DNA of 64,000 nt from contig WNNJ02000153.1 of NCBI GenBank assembly GCA_012934845.2, positions 1 through 64,000 of the forward strand, given 5' to 3'. The notes beneath the pieces are model-generated. The model had not been told where the DNA came from and ran no database searches. It worked only from the letters and a program-made list of their open reading frames with translations. The stretch is from Pomphorhynchus laevis (taxonomy: Eukaryota > Acanthocephala > Palaeacanthocephala > Echinorhynchida > Pomphorhynchidae). The number at the start of each line of letters is the position of its first letter. Position 1 is the stretch's first letter. Both the position numbers and the translations under genes were made by a program. Below are positions 11,438-23,695 of this stretch, one piece after another.

Positions 11438-11835
11438 CTAACTGTCTATTATACAACTTAGCCTATCATAGTCGTTAATTAATTTTTGATTTATTGAACA
11501 TATGATATCTTTAGAAAAACTTCTTATATTTACATAAAGATCTTTTAGCTTATTATCACTTAAAAGTTGTTTTAATATTTCTAATTGTTCATTTATATAC
11601 ATATCTTTTTTAATATTTTTAACTCTATTTTTCCTATTCCTTTTATCACCATGACTTCTTGGTTTGCGTTTAACCGGATTATTATAATATAGTTGTTTAT
11701 TATGTATTATACTACTTCTGCCAATTCCTTGTACCACGTCATTCAATCCTAATGGGTACATGGAATTAAGCGTTTTAATCCAAAAATCTTCTTTTTCTAA
11801 TAGTTTTTGATTTAATATTGTCTTATTTTCTTCGA
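11438..11835 (-). pseudogene. Penelope-like element, GIY-YIG C-terminal remnant 2
   Basis: The minus-strand frame 11438-11761 continues upstream to 11835. It begins with the same KEDFWIKTLNSMYPLGLND motif as the copy 1 kb to the left, then carries a basic tail (RKPRSHGDKRNRKNR) and a longer helical C-terminus that the left copy lacks. The two copies point the same way about 990 bp apart. This may reflect a tandem arrangement, which is common for Penelope-like elements, or a local duplication. The remnant ends at a short palindrome, CGACAATT/AATTGTCG (11834-11853), beside the dispersed repeat at 11907. Confidence 0.65.
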
Positions 11836-11906
11836 CAATTAAATAATTGTCGCCAAAATCATTTCAAATATATTGAGATTGTTGTGTATTAAATGGTGAA
11901 TTACGA

Positions 11907-12575
11907 CCGATTGTGTGGTTAATATTGAATTGACAACAAGTTTTCAAATCATAGCCTGTCAAAACAAATTTAATTAAAATAGCAAGCTTGAATTACATAA
12001 AATTCACTTTTCCCATCCTAAAATAAAAATGGCTCAGTTTATTAATCCGACTCAAGTTCACTCTTTAAGCTTAAATTGCCTGTCAATCCCTATGGAGCGT
12101 ATATCCCCAATTGGAACAAATGATAACATATCAATTTTGCTATTTCGTAAATTCCTCAAATTTTGATGAATTTGATTTCATGGCGAGGAATAGCAAATCA
12201 CAAAAATCGCAATTACAATAGAAGAATGTTAGCTACTGAATTTTCATATACAAAGTTGCCTAAAAATTAAAATTATTATTATTATTTCGTTATAATTTAA
12301 GTAAATGAACATATCAAATCACTTAACTGAGTCCTTCGTATTTTATACTATTTATAAATTAGAAATAATGCTGGATAAAAATAGATAATTAAATAATAAA
12401 TAATTAAATGAAATAAATAAAATAATTGTAAATAATAAATAATTATTACATTAGAATTTATATTTATAAAGTTAAAATTTAAAATAAAAATCGATTTTTA
12501 TGAATTGACCAATAAATGGGAGGCGATGTATGCGGCTTTTGCGCTGGATGAACTTTTCAAGCTACTAGCGGACAA
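11907..12575 (+). repeat. 0.67-kb dispersed repeat, copy 1
   Basis: Near-identical over its length to 28201-28867 in the same orientation, starting CCGATTGTGTGGTTAATATT and ending with GCGGACAA. Only scattered substitutions and small indels in AT runs separate the two. No transposase is visible. The final 70 bases carry a short frame (AFALDELFKLLADN). A further partial copy of the end segment (ATCGATTTTTATGAATTGAC) lies at 12763-12830. No clear TIRs or target duplication were found, so its class is open: MITE, unit of a larger element, or segmental duplication. Confidence 0.8.
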
Positions 12576-13390
12576 CAAGAAAAAACTCGATCGATTAAAT
12601 TACTGTTGCCAATTTGGCAAATACACCTCTAAGTCTTCCATAATATCTCGTCCAGTTGCTAAATCTAGTATGAATTCTAAGAGGAGATTCACCTCCTCTA
12701 CCAAGACACCATCCTGACTTCTTCCATTTATATGAATTTTTATAAAATTCATATAAAATTAAAATTTAAAAATGAAATTTAAAATAAAAATCGATTTTTA
12801 TGAATTGACTAATAAATGGGAGGCGATATATCAGAGTAATTATATCAGAGGTAAAGATAATCCTTATTATCATAATAAGGATAAGAACACAACTTTAAAC
12901 TAGCGCAAATCACCTTATTAATTAAACATTTCGAAAAATATATTTACAGCTAGCCGCTTGGCACTCGATCAACGAACAAATTACATGCTCATAATCATTG
13001 AATTATCTTGACAGTTATTAAAACAACGAAATCTTTAATGTGCAGGAAGTCAACAAAAGGATATTATAGCTGTTCACAATACAAACAAAAACATGTTGGA
13101 CTTTTATCACTGAGCGGCAATTGTTCAATTTATCCTGCAAATGTGATTATTTAATTTCCTGAGTACTTAGGAAAAGAGTATAATGAAAATCTAGTTAAAT
13201 GTTGGAGAACAACTAAGTTAGATATTGGATACTTCGATTGATAGTGTGATATACGGAAATAAAGTGATAAGACAGCGAAGATTTAAAAAATATTCATCTG
13301 ATGCATCTAAGCATCTCAGCACGAATATTTTGTATATTACAAAATACTTTCCCACTTTAAAGTTAATAGTAGCAGCTTAGCTCGAACTAT
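12576..13390. other. AT-rich sequence, no gene seen
   Basis: Apart from the partial repeat at 12763-12830 I see no gene. Small frames have no recognisable motifs. Confidence 0.5.
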
Positions 13391-13394
13391 ATTA

Positions 13395-15330
13395 TTGTCT
13401 ATAATTCGAATTCAATCCAAACATATCGCAAACCGAAAGCAGAATGAGTTCGCAGCAGTTATTGCGATTAAGGCTTATGAACAGCCTAAGCAGTTTGGGG
13501 CATATGTTCGCCGCAATAGAACTATTCCTTCTCTAATCAATTCTATTAATACAGTGATTGGTGTATTGACTAATAAAGTTGAAATTGCTAAAGCTCTAGC
13601 TTCCGCTTTTCTCTTCCGTGTGATGATTCTGTGAAAACTTATATTAATTGGAGATTAGGAGCTATTTCACAACGATCAACAACTTATAAAATATATTCAA
13701 GTTAATTTGAGTCGTGCTTAAACAATCTTAATCCCCATAGATCAACAAGTCGGGATGACATTTATCCGTTCCTTCTAAAAACTTTGTCTTCATGTCTTGC
13801 TATATTTCTTGCCAAACTATTCCAATACAGTATTTCCATCTCATGGGTTCCTAATTAGTGGAGGTCTGCAATTATTGTCCCAATTCCCAAGAAATTGATA
13901 CCGTCATCTTGTTCAGACTATAGACCTACCTATAAGCCTCACAAGTTCCATGTCTAAAATTCTGGAGAGATTGATTGCCTGTAGAATTTGGCATTATTTA
14001 GATTAGCACAGGATTATTACAAATTCACAGCACGGTTTTCGTTCCAAGCGGTCGTGTCTTACTAGCATGTTATCATCCCGAGTACTGTGGACTGAGGCGA
14101 CTAGCACAGGTAAATGCGTCGACGTTATCCTTTTAGATGTTTCAAAGGCATTTGATCGAGTTCCGCACTCATGTCCAATTAACTTGTTATCTCACTATAG
14201 TGTTCCTTGTACTATCTGCAATTGGGTTCGGGAATTCCTTAGTCGACGTTTCTACAAAGTTAGAGTAGAGAGCCACATTTCCACTACATAATATGTAAAT
14301 TGTGAAGTCCTTCAGGGTACTGTATTGGGTCCTCTTCTTTTTATCACATTTCTAAATGACTTATTATTACGTACCCAAAACCCATGCTTAGCCTTTGCCG
14401 ATGATATAAAACTATGGTGCACTAGAGATAGTAAACTGGATACCAAACTGTTGCAGAACGACCTTGACCGCATTTATGAATGGAGTGAAGCAACGCAGAT
14501 GAAGTTAAATATAAGTAAATGCGTATGTATGAGGTTAGGTAGCGTTGGGATCGATAATAGTTACCACATTGAAAGAAAGATACTTACTATTGTGTCGGAA
14601 CAAAATGATTTGAGTGTAATAATACACAAGACACTAAAAACACGTTTGAATACTGACTTTGCACGCGATAATGCAGTTCGAGCCTTGTATTGCATCAAAA
14701 ATTGCTTCTCGAGAATGAACCCTTCTGTCTTCAAACTCCTTTATTGTTCTTTGGTTCGTCCACATCTTGAGTATTGCATTCAAGCTGTTTTTCCATGTAC
14801 CAAAAAAGAAATTGCCGATCTTGAATCAGGGCTTCGTCGCGGGTCCCAAATTTGTTTTCATAATTCGTATTCGTATGAGGAGAGGTTATCCTTGCTAGGT
14901 TTATCTTCAATGAGACAAAGACTACTGTCTCTTAATCTCTTGGCAATGTGGGCAGTTGTCAAATCCTTTGAAGGATATTCCACAAATGTTATAAAGTTAA
15001 GAACAACAAATTGTCGTGGACATCGCCTAACCCTCTATAAATTTCTCCCTGGAAAAATCCCCGAATAATGAGACACTGTTATAGGGTAATCAACATTTGG
15101 AATGCACTACCTGAGGAAATTGCTTGTGCCTCCAGCTATTTGCATTTTAAACTTCAAGTGAGGAAGTGGATTCATGACAGCTCGAACCATCAATCAGTGT
15201 TCAACTACCCATTCGGCTGATTACATTCTACACTTAATTTGTTTGTTTTTTTATATTTTTGAATATTAACAATGAACAGATTGAACAGCCATTTGCGGCT
15301 TTATCTTGTACTCAATAAAAATAAACCGCT
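13395..15330 (+). mobile_element. CR1/L2-type LINE, 5'-truncated, RT region
   Basis: The copy begins in the linker between endonuclease and RT (13395-13634: KQFGAYVRRNR, then NKVEIAKALASAF) and runs through the RT. The early RT motifs (about 13730-14060) are broken by several stops. The frame 14067-14291 holds RT motif A (VILLDVSKAFDRVPH). The frame 14325-15068 begins after a stop between them and holds motif B (GTVLGPLLFITFLND), the catalytic FADDIKLW box and the thumb/C-terminal block (LLYCSLVRPHLEYCIQAVF, then SYEERLSLLGLSS). Such an order is typical of CR1/L2-group elements. The 3' UTR ends near AATAAAAATAAA at about 15317. The copy is directly abutted by another LINE at about 15335. Confidence 0.85.
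14325..15068 (+). pseudogene. LINE reverse transcriptase, C-terminal half (247 aa)
   Basis: Longest intact frame of the 13.4-15.3 kb LINE. It carries RT palm motifs B to E, with the catalytic aspartates in FADD near residue 25, and the C-terminal region. The N-terminal palm lies in broken frames upstream, so no functional protein can be made from this copy alone. Confidence 0.85.
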
Positions 15331-16264
15331 CACTTGTTGCTATTAGTCTTCCTGGAAATAATCCATCTCTCTTCAGTGATATCTCAACAGTGTCACTGTA
15401 TCATCTTAATAAATCTGTTTTTTATCCTGATTCATTTCGTCCCATACTCTTAAATGTTGTTCTTAGAAACCGTACTTAAGCCTCTTATATCAACGATTTG
15501 AACTTGTGTCATCATCCTCCGCTTGTCGTATCTTCCCCGATTGTAACCTCTTTAAAATCACCCAATTTCCCTTTGCTCGTATTGAAATGCGTCAACGCGA
15601 ATTCAATGGCGCGTCATCTCTTACCATTAAAAATTTCAATAACAATGTTCATGTTATCCATCTCCGTCCAAAAATCCGATGAAGTCCTCGCGTCATCAAA
15701 TCGACTACTTTGTTCGCCTTAACTCGTTGCCTCTCTCTACGTTTCTTAAGAAAATCAATTTCCCTTTAGCTTCTACCAAATTTAAATTACTCATTTGTAA
15801 ATCTGCATTCCATTTCTTTCTACAACTTTCAATCATCATGATCACTGGTTCATTCTCACTTCTTGCCTGTTCATCAATAAACCCACCGATCTCAAATAAA
15901 AAAATCTTAGCGACTTTAACAATCATCTAGATCGACCTTCTGATTTCGATTCCGTAAAGCTTGTAAATCTCCCGACCGAATTAACTTCCATTTACTTACC
16001 AATCTCTCCAGTAACTATATTCTCCAAACTCACATTCTTAATGGCGCTTTAGATACTATCGCGATGTCTAACGACCTGATTGTGTATTCTTCCTCTACAA
16101 TCTTAGATACTAGTTTTTCTGATCACTTTCTCGTCCCCTTAATATCACTATCTCGCGTGTTCCTGTTCATACCACTCCAACTTATAGTCTACAATGGAAA
16201 CCCGTCATATTTTGTGCTCCGGTATTCTTGAATATATTCTTCTGTTGTTTTTTTTGCCTAGAGT

Positions 16265-16810
16265 TCCGATTTCCTAAATACTCACTGTGTGCACATTGGT
16301 AAGCGCATTATACGTCATTCTTTTAGAGTATATCTTCGTTTTATCAAACGTGGTCACACTCACTGTGTGCACATTGGAAATACTCTTACATGCTTTACTC
16401 CATTCGACTGCAACAAATTCGTGAATTCTGAAGACTGAAACGGAGGGCCATTGTGAACCATCGGGAACCCAATTTCTGGCCAATATATTTCTTAATATTT
16501 TATCGTTGAATGAACACTAGTACAATGCATCTTAATAACCTCTGACCATTTTGATAGAGCACACTGAACCACAAAGTTGTACTCCTGTTGGGATGGTCTG
16601 GCGAAGTCTACGTGAATCCTAGTCCATATATAACTTGGTATAGGCCAATTGTGAAGTGGATGATTAGGTTCACTATTCCGGAAACGCTGACAGTCGTTAC
16701 AATTTATTGTCGCGTATCTAATGTACTCATTTCCCTCTACAACTGCTTTCATCAACTTATTTCCCGCCAAAAATTGTGATTGTATACCGTCTCGGCTAAG
16801 CTACCTCCTC
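16265..16810 (-). mobile_element. Ty3/gypsy-type integrase fossil
   Basis: A minus-strand fragment with the end of an integrase zinc-finger (C-x-x-C with a following proline-rich, W-containing linker) and the start of the catalytic core (RIHVDFARPSQQ, then SKWSEVIKM). No LTRs are seen; it is an internal scrap lying inside LINE copy A. Broken, old, with at least a few breaks. Confidence 0.7.
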
Positions 16811-17027
16811 ACATATCTTCTGTAGCAAGCTTGCAGATCTTCTGTTAAACTCAATTCTGTCACAGTCATATACTCCTTGTAACATAAATCCTGACAAATT
16901 TTCTTCTTATTTACAATCTAAGCTATCTAATTTACCTTCTCTTCTACCCAAATGCCCATTGTACCCCTCTTCTCTTTTAAAAATATCCTTCCAAAGCTAT
17001 CACATTTTTCCCGTTTCGTCTGATTAA

Positions 17028-17493
17028 GTGTCTTCGTTTCTTCTGTCATTACCTAATAAGGCCTCTCATTCTGATCTAATTTCCACCCACTTGTTTAAAA
17101 AAATATGCTCATCTATCTCACCCTTCCTAACCACATTGTACTTGTTTATCCGTAGCTGCAGATTTCCTTCCAACTGGAAATGCGCCACTGTTCGCCCTCT
17201 CATCAAAAAGCAATCTCTCGACTCCTCACTACCATCTTCGTACCGTCCTATCTCACTTTTCCCAACTCTCTCTAAACTCCTTGAGCGTCTCGTTCTTAAG
17301 CAAATTAATACATATCTATTTTCCTCCAACTTGTTCCCTCCCTTCCAAGTTGCTTTTCACTCTAATCACTCTACTGAAATTGCCTGTCTTAAAGTTTATA
17401 ACGACTTACTCATATCGCGCGATCATAAATTATGTAGTGTCATAGTTTCTCTTGATCTATCGTCTGCTTTTGGCATCGTCGATCACTCGATTC
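17028..17493 (+). pseudogene. LINE RT N-terminal fragment
   Basis: Open from 17028 up to the Merlin insertion. It has LLSLPNKASHSDLIS, the FPSNWKCATVRPLIKK block, SYRPISLFPTLSKLLERLVL and motif A (SLDLSSAFGIVDHSI). The frame is cut by the transposon after the motif A block. The LINE sequence resumes on the far side at 19124 with LHRLRHDYGF. Confidence 0.85.
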
Positions 17494-18113
17494 GGGTCTT
17501 CTCGGTTTGGTTCTCCCAAGCAAATAAAAAATCTTTTGCCTTATTTTAAGCAGTATAAATATGCGTATCGACTATGTCAATTTTATTTTGTAGAAACCAA
17601 GTTGAGTATAAAAAACATTTTAATTTTTTTGAAAAAAAAATAAAAATTAAATTAAATCTCAAATATAAGAGCATTGTGGTTAAAAAATCACATAAAATAC
17701 TCATTATACATCTTGACATGACTGGTAAGTTTGAACTTTAAATAATACATATTCGCAGTAAAATTTGTTTTTTTTTTTAATTTTTCGTCAAAAAAGTAAA
17801 TTAAAATTAAAAAATCTCAAAATTTTTAAGCACAAATACAAACTTTTGTATTGCTATTATAAACTAATTTTTATGCTATATAAGATACTATAATTTGATC
17901 AGCCATGCTCTTAAATATTTGGCGATATTCAATTTTACATTTTTTTTAATATTTGGAAGTATTATTTAAAAAATAATTTTTAAATTTCATAACCAATATC
18001 ATAGTATATTGCTCAAAATATTTACATAAAATATATCTGATACATCTCGATAAATTAGTTGTGTTTGGGTATGAATAATGCATCTTCATTAGAAAATAAT
18101 TGAAATTGTTTTA
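17494..18113. repeat. Left TIR of the Merlin-type element
   Basis: About 620 bp, matching 18486-19115 inverted. It is AT-rich inside, with shared landmarks such as AAGCAGTATAAATATGCG and CATCTTGACATGACTGG. Only small differences in A/T run length and scattered bases are visible. Confidence 0.9.
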
Positions 18114-18192
18114 TCATATTTTGCTATTTGCTTCTCCCCCCTATTCGTTAACAAAATAATGATTCCAAATGATATGTTATTCTTTAAAATAA

Positions 18193-18465
18193 TTACATTA
18201 CAGCAAAATCGCGAATGAGAGTGAATAATTTTTCAAATAAATTTTGTCCGCGATTCCTGTGTCGCCATATAAATTCAACTAGATAGGAATCCAGCATTTG
18301 TCTATGTGTTCCACATTCCAGCTTGTTCCGTATTTTTAGCTGATTCCACGTGCTTTCCACTGTCTGTGTGTGGTGGCCCTCTTCCGATACAAATTCCTTA
18401 CTTTGATAAACATGCTGAAAATGTTATCCGTCCATAGAATCCAGCCCGCTGTAACCCTTCCACAT
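18193..18465 (-). pseudogene. ISXO2-like (Merlin) transposase, C-terminal remnant
   Basis: Ninety codons on the minus strand between the long TIRs. The visible sequence is MWKGYSGLDSMDG, an in-frame TAA (18424-18426), HFQHVYQSKEFV, then SEEGHHTQTVESTWNQLK and CGTHRQMLDSYLVEFIWRHR. The H-T-Q-x-(V/I)-E-S-x-W block with the catalytic glutamate, and the Y-L-x-E-F-(I/M)-W-R block, are diagnostic of DDE_Tnp_IS1595/ISXO2 transposases. In this family W-K-G-Y lies next to the second aspartate region; the first catalytic aspartates and the N-terminus are absent. The stop most likely replaced a tyrosine codon. It cannot be functional. Confidence 0.85.
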
Positions 18466-18485
18466 ATTGACATGAACAATTTAAG

Positions 18486-19115
18486 TAAAACAATTTCAAT
18501 TATTTTCTAATGAAGATGCATTATTCATACCCAAACACAACTAATTTATTGAGATGTATCAGATATATTTTATGTAAATATTTTGAGCAATATACTATGA
18601 TATTGGTTATGAAATTTAAAAATTATTTTTTTTTAAATAATACTTCCAAATATTTTTTAAAAAAATGTAAAATTGAATATCGCCAAATATTTAAGAACAT
18701 GGCTGATCAAATTATAGTATCTTATATAGCATAAAAATTAGTTTATAATAGCAATACAAAAGTTTGTATTTGTGCTTAAAAATTTTGAGATTTTTTAATT
18801 TTAATTTACTTTTTTGACGAAAAATTAAAAAAAAACAAATTTTACTGTGAATATGCATTATTTAAAGCTCAAACTTACCAGTCATGTCAAGATGTATAAT
18901 GAGTATTTTATGTGATTTTTTAACCACAATGCTCTTATATTTGAGATTTAATTTAATTTTTATTTTTTTTTCAAAAAAATTAAAATATGTTTTTTTATAC
19001 TCAACTTGGTTTCTACAAAATAAAATTGACATAGTCGATACGCATATTTATACTGCTTAAAATAAGGCCAAAAGATTTTTTATTTGCTTGGGAGAACCAA
19101 ACCGACAAGCCCCCC
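18486..19115. repeat. Right TIR of the Merlin-type element
   Basis: About 630 bp, inverted copy of 17494-18113. It is longer by a few bases in homopolymer runs, including the terminal C-run. Confidence 0.9.
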
Positions 19116-19766
19116 CCCGATTCTTCTCCATCGCCTTCGTCATGATTATGGTTTCTCTTTACCCACTGTATCATGGTTTTCTTCATATCTATCAAACCAT
19201 ACATTTTGCGCCTATTCTAACTATTCTCTTTCCCATCATTCATTCATCCCGTTCGGTGATCCGGTGTTCCACAAGGCTCAGTATTAGGCCCTATGCTTTT
19301 CTCTCTTCTCGGTAATTTGTCTTCGATTTCTCATACATTTAACTTCCATGTTATGCAATATGCTGATGACATTCTCATCTATGCTCACGCACTTGCTTAT
19401 CGTATTCACGATGTTAGTGTTTTTGTTTCCGACTGTCTTGTCATAATTTCCAATCATCTTCTTCCCTTCGCTTTTCTCTGAATCCTAATAAATCAAAAAT
19501 TATGTGCATCCTTCCTCGACGCATCAGCTTAGAATCTCCCTCCGTATTATTAAATTCTACAATTCTTCATATCGTTGACAATCTCATTTTCCTAGGCTTC
19601 CATTTCGACAATAGACTTTCACTTAAGGCCTTTCGTTACAGATAAAGTACGCTCATCTACCTTGAGTCTCCACAACTTCCATCAAATTTGTAAATTGATC
19701 GATTTTCCTTCTTGTATGACTCATATCTTCTCTTCATTCTCAAGACTTGATTACAGTCTTAGTATA

Positions 19767-20009
19767 TGTTATAAAAATCACAAAGATACTTTTGAAGCTT
19801 TACTAAACAAAAACTGCACAAACTTTTCAAAATACAAAATAGTTCATATATAATTGAAAACAGTCAGATAGTGATGAATTACAGTTTCCTTGTAGTTGCC
19901 GCATGCATAATGACCGACAAACATAACAATAAGAATCATAAGCACAATGCATGCACAATGATGATCAAGTGACAACACTTTATGATTGCCGTATTAAACA
20001 ATCACTACA
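19767..20009 (-). repeat. Left LTR (3' LTR of the fossil)
   Basis: 243 bp, pairs with 23453-23695. Outer neighbour GTATA is the target duplication. Confidence 0.9.
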
Positions 20010-23000
20010 TTCTTCCCCACTAATAGTATTGATCGAGGTACGGTGGAAGTCTTCTAACGCGATTGTGTCGGCTCGATTGATTTTCTTCCGTGACTTCACC
20101 TTCGACGCCTTTTTTAATTGTCGGTACGTGATCTTTATACGGTAGGTGTAATATTATACCATCCTTTTCAGTTCCTATTATTAGTACCTAATATTAGGTA
20201 CTAATATTAGTACCATCCTCTTCATTCCCTGATTGTGTCTCTGGTTCTTCATTAATTGTGTAATCATCTGTCGCCCAGTTATTCGTTTTTGATCCTAACG
20301 AACCTGTCGGTGCTACATCTGTGATCGACACTCTTCCCCGATATCTACTCTGATACTGAACGCCTGCGTTAAACTGATTATTTTGCGGTATTATTGCGTG
20401 TTCACACTTATTATCGAATTTAGAACTTTGATTATGCCTTTTAACGAACACAGATATCCCCATCGGTAGACACGGAGGAATGCTCGATTGACAGGACGAT
20501 TTTCTCGAAAATCCTAGAAACCTTTAATGTGGTGTCAAGTTTGTAGCTGTACACAATAAGGCACATGAGCTTGTAGTGATCCTTGCAACGATTTTTCCAG
20601 TAGATTATCGGTAATTGTTTGGTGTGCAAGTCCATTTCGATTGATTTCCATATAATGCTATTATAACGTTCACACTGGCCATTCCCCTTCGGATGGTACG
20701 GATTTGCGAAACTCATTGGTACCGAAAGGCTGTGTAAAAATTCTTTTAGTTTAGCGGAAATGAAGTACAGGCCCCTGTCTGAATGTATGTATGATGGAAT
20801 TCCAAAAATTGCGAATATCTCCAATAACTTTTCACTCACGGTCTTGGCTGTCATGTCCTTGCAAGCGAATGCAAACGGAAAACGTGAGTACTCGTCCATT
20901 ACTCAAAACGGTATTTGTTTTTTTTGATATCGACGGAATTGGTCCTTTGAAATCCATCACGAGTCTTTTAAAAGGGTGTATTGCTATGATAAGATGGGAT
21001 TCGGGTATTTTCATAAATAGTGGCTTAAATTCGCAGCATATCTCAATCCTCGCAAACTTTCTTTATTTCCTCCATTGAATATAGGAGATTTTTATTTCGC
21101 ACATAATGAGCCAAACGGGATACAACGGGTGACAGAGATGACGATGAATATCCAACAAACTCTGACCTTATATAGTTCCACATACTGAACGTGACAAAGC
21201 ATCCGCCGACAAATTTTCGATTCCTGGTCGATATTGCACGTCAAAATCAAAACATGATATTTATAGTCTCAAGCGTTGCAGATTTTCATTCTTTGCCTTT
21301 GTCATCCGTTCCGGCTGGTCAGTAATTAATGACCAGTAATTTCTGGTCATTAATTCCAGTGATTCTCCCTTCAGCGGGAATGTTTGACCTCGACAGTTTT
21401 GATATTTTCGCTAAAAAATTCTCTATCCACAGGGAATAAATCGAAAATAATTCGAGGCAACGTCTTATCGAACGTTTGTCCGTAAGAGGTTTTAGATTTC
21501 GTGGGCCTTCAAGACTAACCGGATCCGGCGATATTTGACCCATTCCAATCCAATATCCTAAAATACTTATGGTGTGCTTTCCGAACTCGCATTTGTGGTG
21601 ATTGAACGATAATCCTATCTTTTCCGCTACTCTATTAAACTCTTTAAGATTTTTATCGTGGTTTTCTTTGTTCTTTCCGCAGATAGTAACATTGTTAATA
21701 TAATCAAAGTCCCCTTCTAGCTTATTCTCTTATATAAGTTGGTCCATAATTCGTTGAAAAACTGGTGGTCCATTAGTGACACCAAAAGGAATCCGACGGA
21801 ACTGGTAGAGCCTAACACATGCCTCGAAAGCTGCCATCGGTTTATATTCTACTTGTATAATCATCTGGTGATACTTAAATCAACTGCGCTGAACCCATTG
21901 CATTGCGATATCTCTATTATCATTGCATCAATGTTTGAAAGTGGATATGCATCAAATTGTATAAATTTATTTATCGTTGTAGAATAATCAATTGCAAGTC
22001 GTATTTTGTGTGTACCTTTCACTACAACCACATGCGATCTCCATGGCGAATTGCCAGCTTCGATTATCCATCCTCCAACATTCGTTTTACTTCGGTCTGT
22101 ATGAATTTTCTTTATTCTTGTGAATAGAATATGGATCTTGTCACAACCGTCTTTGTGTTCTGGCTAATGAATGCGAAGAGGCGAGGAGTTATCTACCTTC
22201 ATCGGTTGTATATCATTGCAAATTTGTAATGTGGGTCGCTTGCCGTTAAACTCAATTTTAATTCTTTCGAAATTCTTCATGAATTCATGGCCTAGCAGCA
22301 AATCACAACATAAGTTTGATAGTATATACACATTTACATATTTGTACTGATCCCCATTGTATGTGAATTGTTGTACGCATTCTCCGATAGTTGTCGAATA
22401 CAACAATGTTGACGACATATTTATTTTCTTCCTTTTAGGTCGTGTCGGGAGGTTAAGCTCTTTTGATACTTATTTGCTTATGAAGTATCTGTACTGACTG
22501 TATCCATTAGTGTTCTTAATGGCACACCGTTGACATACGTTGTAATGAGAACAGGACAGTTAGTGAGTGTAGAAGCCACGTAGGCGGTAACCAAATTTGA
22601 TTTCTGCGACATGCATGCCCTTGCATAATGACCGATCTTACCACACTTATTGCAAATCCCGACTCTCGCAGGACACTTTTCACGTGGATGTGAGGCACCA
22701 CCACAGAAGAAACATTTTCGTTAATTTGATGCTTTAGAAAATGAGCATGTTGACTGTGGAATACTTTGAAATGTATTTTTGTTATGAGACATGTGAACAT
22801 TAAACTCAGGGTACATAGGTCCTGTCTTCGTTGGAATCCCATTAACCTCACCGCCGAGAACTGCTTGACATTGAGCACTTTCAGTGTACATGTAGTTGTC
22901 GATTTCAGCTTGTTCGAATATTATCGCCGTTTCAATAGCTTTATAAAGCGTCAGGTCGGTATACTCAAGAAGTTTTTGACGAATGCGCTTTGAACTCATC

Positions 23001-23452
23001 CCTTCAATAAGCGCGTCAAGTGCTTCTTCTTTTGCTTGCACAGCCGTAACACTTTTGGACTTGCATTGATCCGCCAATCCTCGCAATTCTTGTAAATAGT
23101 CTAACTGTCTCGTTTGCCTGTTGTGTGCGAGTAATAAGTCGGTATCGAGCTGCCACTGCATTGAATGGCTTAGTGTAACATTGGGTTAATAAATCAAAGG
23201 CTTCGGTATACTTTTCGCATTGTTAAAAATAAGAGTAAACCTTCGGCGATACACAGTTGATAAGGGATTTCAGTTTGGTACGATCCTCGAGATTACAGTC
23301 TGCGGTAAAATTCTCAAATGGTGTAACACAATGGTTCCAGTGCTCTTCAGAATTTAGATTTGAGGGGAATTATTGACAAACGTTCAGGCTTGAGAATACT
23401 ATTGCTATTAGCTTATTGATGTGTCTCCATTTGATTATTTCGTTTAGTAAAT

Positions 23453-23695
23453 TGTTATGAAAATCACAAAGATACTTTTGAAGCTTTACTAAACGAAAAC
23501 TTCACCAACATTTCAAAATACAAAATAGTTCATATATAGCTGAAAACAGTCAGAAAGTGATGAATACCAGTTTCTTTGTAGTTGCCGCATGCATAATGGC
23601 CGACAAACATAACAATAAGAATCATAAGCACAATGCATGCACAATGATGATCAAGTGACAACACTCAATGATTGTCGTATTAAACAATCACTACA
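23453..23695 (-). repeat. Right LTR (5' LTR of the fossil)
   Basis: 243 bp, pairs with 19767-20009 and is followed by the matching GTATA. Confidence 0.9.

Larger units (their letters stand above)
17494..19115 (-). mobile_element. Merlin-type (ISXO2/IS1595-like) DNA transposon with about 620-bp TIRs
   Basis: The ends are inverted: 17494-18113 matches the reverse complement of 18486-19115. The outermost bases read GGGTCTTCTCGGTTTGGTTC on the left and, inverted, a G-run then GGCTTGTCGGTTTGGTTC. The flanks CTCGATTC (17486-17493) and CCCGATTC (19116-19123) form an 8-bp target duplication with one difference; 8-9 bp is the length known for Merlin. The 372-bp centre encodes the end of an ISXO2-like DDE transposase on the minus strand. 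The element splits the RT of LINE copy A cleanly between its motif A block and the following LHRLRHDYGF. The right end carries a run of nine Cs. Most of the transposase gene is missing, so this is a non-autonomous, foldback-like derivative. Confidence 0.85.
19767..23695 (-). mobile_element. Ty3/gypsy LTR retrotransposon fossil
   Basis: A minus-strand LTR element of 3.93 kb inserted in LINE copy A. Its two LTRs are 243 bp each (19767-20009 and 23453-23695), beginning TGT and ending ACA in the element's own orientation. They are flanked by a 5-bp duplication GTATA (19762-19766 and 23696-23700). A purine-rich tract borders the left LTR at 20010-20021. Internal parts in order on the minus strand are a gag-like region with a zinc-knuckle segment (about 22500-23160), protease (about 22160-22420), RT and RNase H region (about 21190-22140) and integrase (about 20440-21010). 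It is shorter than a usual gypsy element and broken, with roughly ten breaks. I count about 15 differences between the LTRs (about 6%), so it is moderately old. Confidence 0.9.

Noticed and set aside
19293-19481. Independent small genes at 19.1-19.5 kb
   Set aside because: They are the RT core of LINE copy A on the far side of the Merlin-type insertion (MQYADDILIYAH).
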